From positions 1 through 59,450 of the forward strand of contig CAJVWU010000012.1 in NCBI GenBank assembly GCA_913009755.1: a stretch of DNA of 59,450 bases. Reading direction: 5' to 3'. Below the pieces are notes generated by a model, which did no database searches, was not told where the DNA came from, and saw only the letters and a list, made by a program, of their open reading frames with translations. This document shows positions 52,348 through 59,450 of this stretch, piece by piece. The stretch comes from an uncultured Bacteroidia bacterium. GTDB lineage: Bacteria > Bacteroidota > Bacteroidia > Bacteroidales > F082. A program made the translations under genes and the position numbers. Positions within the stretch are counted from its first letter, which is position 1. Every line of letters begins with the position of its first letter.

Positions 52348-52590
52348 CTTGCAATAGGAAAACAAATAAGAAAATTACGAACGGACAAGGGGTTACCTTT
52401 ACGGAAGGTAGCAGCACTACTGGATATTGACCAGTCCATCCTGAGTAAGACAGAAAGGGGTGAGCGAAAAGCATCCAAAGATCAAATCAAGAAAATCCGG
52501 GATTATGATGAGTTGCTTAATAAAACAGAGAATGATATTAATCCTGGATTGAATTTGAGAAAGCGCACGAGATTATATAAAAAATCTTAA
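52348..52590 (+). pseudogene. start-less remnant of a Cro/C1-type HTH regulator
   Basis: The frame from 52348 to the stop at 52588 encodes IGKQIRKLRTDKGLPLRKVA, then ALLDIDQSILSKTERGERKA, a typical XRE helix-turn-helix. It runs on to a divergent tail ending RKRTRLYKKS. There is no ATG, GTG or TTG in frame before the HTH. An ATG in another frame at 52338 (after CTTTTG) is shifted relative to it, so a frameshift has probably killed the gene. Relatives often accompany DNA methyltransferases, but none is adjacent. Confidence 0.55.
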
Positions 52591-52616
52591 TTTTTCCGAA
52601 AGCTTCCTAAAATGAG

Positions 52617-52624
52617 TAATTTTG
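52617..52624 (+). promoter_or_regulatory. -7 box of the tricorn-type protease gene
   Basis: TAATTTTG matches TAnnTTTG and lies 63 nt before the ATG at 52688. This makes the longer frame from 52622 impossible to translate from this transcript. Confidence 0.55.
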
Positions 52625-52687
52625 CATGTCAAGTTCTTAATTACCTTATCAACAGTCTGTTATTCCAATAATTTAAAAACATTGACC

Positions 52688-55600
52688 ATGAAAAAAAGAA
52701 AAAAATTGTTCAGCCTGTTACTGATTCTTTTTCTGGGCTGGAGTACCTCGGTGGCTTTTGGGGCCATTCCGCAACAAAACGGCAACCTGCTTTGCCGTTT
52801 TCCAACACTGCACAACAACACCATTGTTTTTGAGGCGGCAGGAAACCTCTGGCGCGTCGATCGCCAGGGAGGCATGGCCAGCCGTTTGACCACTGACGGA
52901 GGGTATGACTTAATGCCCCGTTTCTCCCCGGATGGAAAAACCATTGCTTTTACAGGGGAATATGATGGAAATGTGGATGTTTATAAAATCCCGGCTCAGG
53001 GCGGAGCAGTTACCCGGTTAACTTTCCACTCCGATGTGGTACAGAAACCCCCTACCCGCTGGGGCCCTGACAATATGGTTGTCAGCTGGACCCCAAATGG
53101 GGAAAATATTGTTTTTCTGTCCCGAAGAAATACCTGGAACTCCTGGTTCGGACAGTTGTTTGAAGTGAACCGTCTTGGCGGCCTGCCACAACAGCTTCCC
53201 TTGCCCAAAGGTGGTGTTCTTTCTTACAGTCCTGACGGCAGTAAAATTGCCTACAACCGGATATTTCGCAACTTCCGGACATGGAAACGATATACCGGTG
53301 GCCTGGCACAGGATGTCTGGATTTATGATTTAAAAACACATAATATTCAACGCGTTACCAAATGGAAAGGTACCGACACCTATCCCATGTGGTATAAAAA
53401 TACCATTTATTTTGCCTCCGACCGGGGCAGCAATCACCGGCTCAACTTATGGGCTTACAACACCGACACCAAACAATTCAGGCAAATAACGCATTTTAAA
53501 GATTATGATATAGACTGGCCTTCGCTGGGCAACAACGGCATTGTTTTTCAAAACGGCGGCTCGTTATACGTACTGGACCTGCCCTCCGAAAAACTGAATA
53601 AAACAGAGGTTGCCGTTCCGAACGATGGCACACGGACCCGTCCCCGCTGGGTAAACGTAAATAAAATGATCCGGAGTTTCGACATTGCCCCCAACGGAAA
53701 ACGCGCCCTGTTCGGTGCCCGTGGTGATCTGTTTACCGTTCCGGCCAAACACGGTGCCATCCGTAACATTACCCTTACATCGGGAGCACAGGAACAATAT
53801 GCTTCCTGGTCGCCCGATGGAAAATGGATTGTTTATCTGACTGACAGTCCCGGAAAAAACGAACTGGCCATCCGGCCTTCCGGCGGATCGGGGAAAGAGA
53901 ATATTTTAACTCACTTTAAATCGGGTTATTTTTACAATCCCGTTTGGTCGCCCGGCAGTAATAAAATCATTTTTTCCGATAACCTGCACCGTTTATGGTA
54001 CCTCAACACGAATGACAAAAAAGCCGTTTACATTGATCAGGACTCGCTGAGCCCCATTAATGATTATCACTGGTCGCCCGATGGAAAGTGGATTACCTAC
54101 AGCAAAATCAACAAAAGCGGCCTTCCGCAAATTTATTTCTATAATCTGGAAAACCAACAGGTTTCCAAAATAAGTACGGGCATGTATGCTGACGGGGAGC
54201 CTGTATTTTCCCCTGATGGAAAATACCTTTATTTTGTTTCCGCACGGCATGAAAACCCCACTTTCAGCGAAACGGAATTTAATGTGGCCACCTTAAAAAT
54301 GGACGGGATTTATGTGGCTACCCTGCAAAAAAATGATACGTCACCTTTTGCACCCAAGTCGGATGAGGGAATTCCCGATACAGGCAAGAAAAAGGAAACG
54401 CCTGCCAAGGCATGGAAACCCGTCGCAAGTGCTCCCGTAACCATTGATTTGACAGGACTGATGAACCGGGCCGTCCCTCTTCCCATCGAACCGGGGGATT
54501 ATGGAAATATTCAGGCATCAGGGAGCAATATTTTCTTCCAGACCGCCCCGCTGCAAACCATCGAAGGCCCCTTACCGGGAAGTGGTAATTCCGCCCTTAA
54601 AGTTTATAACCTGAAAAAGAAAAAGGAAACCACCCTGGTTAAAAATGATGTGAGAGCTTTTGCCCTGAGTGCAGACGGCAGTACCCTGCTATATATGCAG
54701 AAAGGGAAATTCTCTTTGATTCCCTCCAAAGCAATTGCTGGAAAAGGGGCCACACCCCTTGACCTTGCCAATATGAAAACGCTGGTTCATCCGCGTGCAG
54801 AGTGGGATGAAATGTACCACCAGTCATGGCGGCTGTTCAATGATTTCTTTTATAACACGAAAATGAATGGCGTGAATTGGCAGCAAACAGGGGAAAAATA
54901 TGCCAGACTGCTTCCGCAACTCGGCTCGCGTGAAGACCTGAACTATCTTATCGGGGAAATGATTGGCGAACTGGATAATTCACATACCTATGTTTGGGGA
55001 GGCGACGATGACTATCAGGGAAAATCCAATCCTACCGGATTGTTGGGTGTTGATTTCGGGCTCGACAAAGCCTCCGGACATTATTACTTTAAGAAGATTT
55101 ACCGGGGGGACAACTCCAGGAAAGGCTACCAATCGCCTCTTACCGGGCCGGGTATCAATGCACGACAGGGGGACTATCTGCTTGCCGTAAACGGACAACC
55201 CCTTAAAGCACCTGTCAATCCTTACAGCTTATTTGTAAATACGGTTGGAAAACAGGTTACGCTGACCCTGGCTGACACGCCTTCGGGAAAAGGGGAACAT
55301 ACGGTAGTTGTAAAACCAATTGTCAACGGATTAAATTTACGGCTCCTTAACTGGATCCGCACGAAACGTGATTCCGTTAACCGGAAGTCTGATGGGAAAA
55401 TCGGTTACCTCTATCTTTCCGATATGGAAGCGCTTGGAATGGACCAGTTTGTCCACCAGTTTTATCCGCAAATCAGTAAACAAGGGCTTATCATTGATGA
55501 TCGTTTTAACGGTGGCGGTTTTATTGATCAAATCATACTGGAAAGATTGCGACGGATACTCATTGGCATGAGTACGAACAGGGTACAGGCTGCCATGCGA

Positions 55601-56026
55601 TATCCCGAACAGGTGCTGAATGGTTATAAAGTAACCCTGATAAATCATTATTCAGCTTCCGACGGGGATATGTTTCCCTATTATTTCCGTAAATATGGCC
55701 TTGGGCCACTTATTGGGACAAGAACATGGGGCGGCGTAAGGGGTTACAGTAATGTATGGTCCTTGATTGATGGGGGTAATCTGGTTGTCTCACAAAATAG
55801 TATTTACGGCTTGGATTCAAAGTGGATTATTGAAAATCACGGTGTGAGCCCTGATATCCGCGTGGACAACCTGCCGGGGGAAGTGATGAAAGGAAAAGAC
55901 AAGCAACTCAATACGGCTATTGATTATCTCATGAAAAAAATCAAGGAACATCCCATGAACCTGCCGCCACCGCCCAAAGAACTGCCTGCTTATCCTACCG
56001 GAAAAGATGCCGGAGGAACCAATTAA
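52688..56026 (+). CDS. exported tricorn-type S41 protease
   Basis: The ATG at 52688 gives 1112 residues with a signal peptide (LFSLLLILFLGWSTSVAFGA). The layout is tricorn-like. Two beta-propellers with TolB-like repeats come first (LMPRFSPDGKTIAFTGEYDG, EQYASWSPDGKWIVYLT), and a helical C1 domain contains MYHQSWRLFNDFFY with the putative catalytic His. A PDZ domain (QGDYLLAVNGQPL) and an S41 catalytic domain follow (GLIIDDRFNGGGFIDQI, then NHYSASDGDMFPYYF with the catalytic Ser near residue 990). It probably degrades peptides in the periplasm. It ends in a strong terminator. Confidence 0.95.
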   Translation: MKKRKKLFSLLLILFLGWSTSVAFGAIPQQNGNLLCRFPTLHNNTIVFEAAGNLWRVDRQGGMASRLTTDGGYDLMPRFSPDGKTIAFTGEYDGNVDVYKIPAQGGAVTRLTFHSDVVQKPPTRWGPDNMVVSWTPNGENIVFLSRRNTWNSWFGQLFEVNRLGGLPQQLPLPKGGVLSYSPDGSKIAYNRIFRNFRTWKRYTGGLAQDVWIYDLKTHNIQRVTKWKGTDTYPMWYKNTIYFASDRGSNHRLNLWAYNTDTKQFRQITHFKDYDIDWPSLGNNGIVFQNGGSLYVLDLPSEKLNKTEVAVPNDGTRTRPRWVNVNKMIRSFDIAPNGKRALFGARGDLFTVPAKHGAIRNITLTSGAQEQYASWSPDGKWIVYLTDSPGKNELAIRPSGGSGKENILTHFKSGYFYNPVWSPGSNKIIFSDNLHRLWYLNTNDKKAVYIDQDSLSPINDYHWSPDGKWITYSKINKSGLPQIYFYNLENQQVSKISTGMYADGEPVFSPDGKYLYFVSARHENPTFSETEFNVATLKMDGIYVATLQKNDTSPFAPKSDEGIPDTGKKKETPAKAWKPVASAPVTIDLTGLMNRAVPLPIEPGDYGNIQASGSNIFFQTAPLQTIEGPLPGSGNSALKVYNLKKKKETTLVKNDVRAFALSADGSTLLYMQKGKFSLIPSKAIAGKGATPLDLANMKTLVHPRAEWDEMYHQSWRLFNDFFYNTKMNGVNWQQTGEKYARLLPQLGSREDLNYLIGEMIGELDNSHTYVWGGDDDYQGKSNPTGLLGVDFGLDKASGHYYFKKIYRGDNSRKGYQSPLTGPGINARQGDYLLAVNGQPLKAPVNPYSLFVNTVGKQVTLTLADTPSGKGEHTVVVKPIVNGLNLRLLNWIRTKRDSVNRKSDGKIGYLYLSDMEALGMDQFVHQFYPQISKQGLIIDDRFNGGGFIDQIILERLRRILIGMSTNRVQAAMRYPEQVLNGYKVTLINHYSASDGDMFPYYFRKYGLGPLIGTRTWGGVRGYSNVWSLIDGGNLVVSQNSIYGLDSKWIIENHGVSPDIRVDNLPGEVMKGKDKQLNTAIDYLMKKIKEHPMNLPPPPKELPAYPTGKDAGGTN

Positions 56027-56050
56027 TCATAGCAATAACAATCATTCCCC

Positions 56051-56086
56051 AGCCGCCACTCTTCTCAGGGTAGCGGCTGTTTTTTT
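56051..56086 (+). terminator. terminator of the tricorn-type gene
   Basis: AGCCGC and ACTCT (56051-56062, one C-A mismatch between them) pair with AGGGT and GCGGCT (56067-56078) around a TCTC loop, followed by G and seven T. Confidence 0.85.
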
Positions 56087-56202
56087 CTTTTGCCGTTTCA
56101 CCTGTCCCGGTTTGGACGGGAGATAAGATACTTTTTCTTATAACAGAACCTGAATCCCACAATTTTTTTTATCTTTCGGCGGTCATTTAAATCATCGGTT
56201 TT

Positions 56203-56445
56203 ATGTCACGCAGAAAAAGACGGAAAAAATACAGGACCGTTACTTTTAAGCTTTCATCGCGTCAGATGAAATCGCTGGAGAATTATTGCAAAGCCCGGAA
56301 AACCACACCCACAAAACTCATCAAGAAAAGTATTCGCGATTACATCGAGCATTTTGCGATGGAAGTGCCCGAGAAATATCACGTGTCGCACAACCAGCTC
56401 GACCTGTTCGAAAAAGGCGATGAAACGATTTCGATGTTTGATTGA
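56203..56445 (+). CDS. small basic ribbon-helix-helix-like protein
   Basis: This 80-residue protein opens with a basic stretch (MSRRKRRKKYR). It then shows a ribbon-helix-helix pattern: the strand TVTFKLS, helix RQMKSLENYCKARKT and helix TPTKLIKKSIRDYIEHF. An acidic tail follows (EKGDETISMFD). CopG-type RHH proteins bind DNA as dimers, often as antitoxins or regulators; no toxin gene is adjacent. A near -7 box (TATCTTTC) lies about 27 nt before the ATG. It is the last intact non-mobile gene before the IS. Confidence 0.7.
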   Translation: MSRRKRRKKYRTVTFKLSSRQMKSLENYCKARKTTPTKLIKKSIRDYIEHFAMEVPEKYHVSHNQLDLFEKGDETISMFD

Positions 56446-56591
56446 AGAAATATGCTGTAATGACGGATGTTGAAATTTAATACCGCATACACATTCAATA
56501 TTCCTTTACCTGTTTATACACTTTGTCTTGCAAAGGTCTTCCTCTGTGCTTCCGGGTGAACAGCCCGTTCGGCGAACTACTTCCCCCGTGG

Positions 56592-58666
56592 TTTAACCCA
56601 ACTTGGCTATTTTCCAACTCCTCCCCCTTGCATAACAGCCCTTTACAAAATTAGTAGTACACTACATATTTTTTCTGTGCCGATTGTGTGTGTTCACAGT
56701 TTGTTGCATCATATATCTGCCTGACCTCTTTTATGGGGACAGATGGTTTTCTGAGATGTATTACTTTTTTATCTGTCGGTAATTTTACTGTTTGTATTTT
56801 TTGGGTTGACATTATTCTCACAATATTCTTCCAGTCGTAATTGATGCCCTTTTGTTTGAGCATGTACCTGACTGTATTGACCAACTGGTAGGCCAATATT
56901 GTGAGATATAAATGTGCTTCAATCCTTTGGTCATTTTGATGATGGACCGGTCTCAGGTTTAAATCCGATTTCAAACTCCTGAAAGTTGCTTCAACTTCTC
57001 TAATGGTATTGTATATGTCCCAAAGCATTGCTTCATCTGTTTTTTGATGGTTTGTCCTGATAAAATATACACCTTTTGATTTATCGTCTTTGATTTTGTT
57101 TTCCGTAATTACCCATCTTAGGTTTGTTGCTTTCCCATCCTTTTCAGTAACTTCCAGTTTGTATCTCGATGAAACCCTGTTATGCTTCTCCTTTGTCCTG
57201 CCAATGCGTTCCCATACTTTGTTGATAAGTTTGGTTCCGCCTTTTTTTGAAAATGATGCTTTTATTGAATTTAAATCCTCCTCAAAGCCTTGACGCAATT
57301 TCAAATTCATTGATTCTTCTTTTTTTCTTTTTGCTTCACTTTCAACAAATATCCAGGTGTCATTGTAACCATTGGGCTTGAAAATGCTCAGCTCAACTTC
57401 ATTTTTTCCCCTGTCTGTAAGTTTTATGATTTTAGGTTTTGATGTGTCTATGGGGTAATCCTTTATCCTGTTTCTTGAAACGCAAACATACTTGTGACCT
57501 TTTTTATCTAACTCTTCAAGATTAGAGTCCGTTGCAATGCCTGCATCTGTAACTACTGTATGCTGCGTATTGGGCAATGAATGTTCTTCAAGGTCTTTAA
57601 TCATATCAGAGATGGTTGTTGTATCTGATTTATTGCCTTCGTATATTCTTGAATGCCTTATAAAACCTTGTGAATTAATTACCCCTGTGAAAACAACAAG
57701 CGGATAATCGTTTCTTTTCTCTTTGATTCTTCCGTATTTTGCAATTTTACTTTTGGGTTTTCCGGTTTCAAAATAGGTGTTGCTGATATCGAAGATTACC
57801 AATTTGTCTTTTATGTCAAACATACCGGTAATGCGATTATACAGGTATTTATCAATAGATGGTTTATGCTGATAGAGTATGTCGGAAATTGAATAAAGCT
57901 GCTTGTGGCTTATCTTTTTTTCGTAATTATAAAGAGCAGCAAGCTCACTGTTCATTTCAAGGATTTGGGATGTTTTATGTTCCGAAAATGAATAGATTGC
58001 TTTGCCGGCTATGCTTATCAGGGCTTTTTTAGCTTGCCCGCCCGACATGCCCAAAGATGCAAAATAAGCCTCTAACCCAAGCTTGTCAAGCGTTTGTTTG
58101 CACAGGTGCTCTGCCCCAAACTCTTTCACGCTTTCAACTTCGAGCCCTTTAACGTCAATGTTATGGAACTCCGATACTTTCGGAGAGGGTGGTATTGATG
58201 TGGGGTTCTCTTCGTCCTGCCCGTATTTTACACAATATTTATCATAGTACTGTAATGCCAGTCTTTTTAGCTCAGGGGAAATATGCCGGGGAAATGATTC
58301 TGCCTGCCTGAATATTTTTGATTTCAGGGCGGCAAGTACAGTCTTTCTGTTCTCTTGGTTTTCTAACAACTTGTCATATCCGAGATACAAAATTGACCGT
58401 TGTTTTACCTTGCCATTTATCCTTGCCGCCTGAACTAAAGTGTATTGATAGAATACTTTACTGGCACTGCTGCGTTGCTTTTTGACTTGTCTTATAAACA
58501 TGCTGCAAATATATGGACAATTAACGACAAAACCAAACACCGTACCCCACTACAAACGGAGATGCAGAAATTGTATGACTGAATATGTGGATATTATGAT
58601 TATTTAGACTGAAAATTATAAATGATCTTCCGTCTTTAGGATGTATGAGAGCCAAGTTGGGTTAAA
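56592..58666 (-). mobile_element. IS1634-family insertion sequence
   Basis: A perfect 17-bp terminal inverted repeat bounds the element: TTTAACCCAACTTGGCT at 56592-56608 and its complement AGCCAAGTTGGGTTAAA at 58650-58666, giving 2075 bp. The transposase gene fills most of it. I see no target duplication next to the ends (left flank CCCGTGG, right flank ACCGGAG), so the element may have recombined or its duplication may have decayed. Confidence 0.85.
56651..58501 (-). CDS. IS1634-family DDE transposase
   Basis: The ATG at 58501 gives 616 residues starting MFIRQVKKQRSSASKVFYQY; an extension to 58540 has no family support. The N-terminal part binds the ends. The DDE residues are visible as VIFDISNTYFETG, TVVTDAGIATDSNLEEL and the C-terminal IREVEATFRSLKSDLNLRPVHH (YREK-like Glu), followed by IEAHLYLTILAYQLVN. 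The frame is intact, so the element may be active. Length and motifs match IS1634 members rather than the shorter IS4 group. Confidence 0.93.
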   Translation of the reverse strand: MFIRQVKKQRSSASKVFYQYTLVQAARINGKVKQRSILYLGYDKLLENQENRKTVLAALKSKIFRQAESFPRHISPELKRLALQYYDKYCVKYGQDEENPTSIPPSPKVSEFHNIDVKGLEVESVKEFGAEHLCKQTLDKLGLEAYFASLGMSGGQAKKALISIAGKAIYSFSEHKTSQILEMNSELAALYNYEKKISHKQLYSISDILYQHKPSIDKYLYNRITGMFDIKDKLVIFDISNTYFETGKPKSKIAKYGRIKEKRNDYPLVVFTGVINSQGFIRHSRIYEGNKSDTTTISDMIKDLEEHSLPNTQHTVVTDAGIATDSNLEELDKKGHKYVCVSRNRIKDYPIDTSKPKIIKLTDRGKNEVELSIFKPNGYNDTWIFVESEAKRKKEESMNLKLRQGFEEDLNSIKASFSKKGGTKLINKVWERIGRTKEKHNRVSSRYKLEVTEKDGKATNLRWVITENKIKDDKSKGVYFIRTNHQKTDEAMLWDIYNTIREVEATFRSLKSDLNLRPVHHQNDQRIEAHLYLTILAYQLVNTVRYMLKQKGINYDWKNIVRIMSTQKIQTVKLPTDKKVIHLRKPSVPIKEVRQIYDATNCEHTQSAQKKYVVYY

Positions 58667-58821
58667 ACCGGAGAAATCATGAAATAATAGACCAAACCAA
58701 GAATTTCTAAAGTAAAAAGTCCGGTTGAAACTCCGGGGTAAATTCCATTCAATCCCCATAGATAAGTTAAGATCATCCACTCTTGCTTCCGGTTTTCTGT
58801 CAAATAGCCGGGCAGACGTCA

Positions 58822-58897
58822 ACTCAACGTTCAGATTTGTCACCCGAAAAAAGATCGGGACAAGCTGTACCGACCATCAAAACGCTGATTGTTAGGT
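58822..58897 (+). other. integron attC-like site
   Basis: ACTCAAC (58822-58828, fitting RYYYAAC) and GTTAGGT (58891-58897, fitting GTTRRRY) lie 76 bp end to end, within the attC size range. The interior folds into an imperfect stem: TTGT..CCCGA against TCGGGACAA around a short A-rich loop, and TCAG against CTGA outside it, with extra bases on one side. No integrase is in the window, and a chance match is quite possible. Confidence 0.25.
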
Positions 58898-58929
58898 GCA
58901 GGGCTTTATTCATTCCTTTGTTTTCTTTA

Positions 58930-59112
58930 AATTTTGTTAGCCTCTTTCTCTGCGTTGGCAAAGACATACTCTTTGACAAGTTTTGGTCGTGCAGTGGGCT
59001 TTTCGAGCGACTTGGCAATGTGTATGGCTTTAGCGTGGGCTTATTCATTTGTTATCTCGTTTACAATTAATTCAACTTGTTTTAATACGGTTTCTGTTGC
59101 CAGTTTTTGCAT
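58930..59112 (-). pseudogene. small ORF interrupted by a stop codon
   Basis: On the minus strand an ATG at 59112 reads MQKLATETVLKQVELIVNEI, then TNE, then TAA at 59043. The same frame continues AHAKAIHIAKSLEKPTARPK and LVKEYVFANAEKEANKI to a stop at 58927-58929. The second part is a credible amphipathic helix-rich protein, so a single stop mutation may have split a 61-codon gene. I do not know the family. Confidence 0.35.
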
Positions 59113-59305
59113 ATCCGAATTGTCTCAAAGTCCGTTTTAAATTTCTAAATATTAGGCAAGGTCGTTGAAGAATAAAATAGTAAGATGCCTTTTCTGCGAT
59201 TCTTTTTAATTCTATATCTTCATATAAATAACTAAAATCGTCAAGATTAAATATACCCAACGTGGACAAGCCACAACCAAACAGGGATTTTTTGCATCTT
59301 TGAGA

Positions 59306-59450
59306 CATGGAATTACTTACAAAAACATACAAGAATAAAATCAATGGCACCTTGGGCTGTTTTGACAGGGTAATCATAACAGGGACAATTCCGCAAATTT
59401 GTTATTCACAAGGAATGACTTCATATTTGTATTCACAAAACATCAGGATA
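59306..59450 (+). CDS. start of an unidentified gene, cut by the window end
   Basis: From the ATG at 59306 the open frame runs off the window after 48 codons: MELLTKTYKNKINGTLGCFD, then RVIITGTIPQICYSQGMTSY and LYSQNIRI. The G-x-L-x-x-F-D-R-x-x-x-x-G-T pattern followed by GMxxYL recalls a large, multicopy family of ~450-residue proteins of unknown function found in many environmental genomes, sometimes annotated as MarR-like. I cannot confirm this. It faces away from the decayed ORF at 58930. Confidence 0.45.

Noticed and set aside
58783-59070. 95-codon plus-strand ORF with a hydrophobic C-terminus
   Set aside because: It runs through the attC-like palindrome and opposite the better minus-strand frame; composition looks like noise.
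1-59450. tRNA, rRNA or tmRNA genes
   Set aside because: I looked for T-loop and anticodon-stem patterns in all gaps and saw no convincing candidate; a covariance search would settle it.

Overview
The window looks like chromosome from an uncultured, probably anaerobic or facultative member of the Bacteroidota (Bacteroidales-like). Evidence: a TonB-dependent receptor, a type IX secretion C-terminal sorting domain, many lipoproteins, no Shine-Dalgarno signals, and Bacteroidota-type promoters. At least 16 genes have a TAnnTTTG -7 box, a few with a TTG about 19-20 nt upstream. Most genes are ordinary core or accessory functions and no prophage or CRISPR array is present. The right end becomes mobile, with an IS1634-type element, an integron-attC-like site and decayed genes.

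Layout. 1-4420: a probable copper module (TonB receptor with a CxxxM plug motif, small lipoprotein, MbnP-like lipoprotein, MbnH-like di-heme protein). 4.4-13.6 kb: sucC, a secreted LVIVD-repeat protein, two secreted proteins of unknown role, dnaB, a Cas4-like nuclease and a fused 2-oxoacid dehydrogenase E1. 13.7-20.9 kb: two AAA+/DUF4143 ATPases, each preceded by tandem ~32-bp-spaced dyads, flanking an LpxR-like protein, a DUF493-crcB-unknown-acyP operon, an S41 peptidase and a RelE-type toxin remnant. 20.9-24.9 kb: mnmD, a propeller-like lipoprotein, a PolB-like exonuclease and a tandem TonB_C protein. 24.9-34 kb: hypF, divergent from a hoxFUYHW bidirectional NAD-linked [NiFe] hydrogenase operon ending in a dihydroorotate-dehydrogenase-like flavoprotein. 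34-39.6 kb: a molybdenum hydroxylase cluster (mocA-like, xdhC, xdhB, xdhA) with xanthine dehydrogenase residues. 39.7-47.7 kb: a DUF2975/HTH pair with a palindromic operator, ABC permease, FemAB-like and deacetylase-like envelope genes, and an overlapping TPR-DUF368-aroE operon. 48-56.4 kb: UPF0182 membrane protein, glmM, an HTH remnant, a tricorn-type protease and a small RHH protein. 56.6-59.45 kb: the IS and a decayed, possibly integron-derived segment.

How the genes work together. HypF and HoxW mature HoxH, and the HoxFUYH complex exchanges electrons between H2 and NAD(P)H. The Xdh system is a second NAD-linked redox enzyme and has its own Mo-cofactor helpers. The left-end copper module would import copper and hold it on a kynurenine-type site.

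The least explained signals are these. (i) Both DUF4143 ATPases carry a nuclease-like C-terminal motif and have tandem dyads whose nearest copy ends exactly 9 nt before an identical TACTTTTG box, suggesting self-regulation. (ii) Four genes have the -7 box 4-6 nt before the ATG, implying leaderless mRNAs. (iii) Several families of short palindromic repeats sit between genes, one of them running into a coding sequence. All functional statements rest on reading translated sequence by eye; no searches were run.
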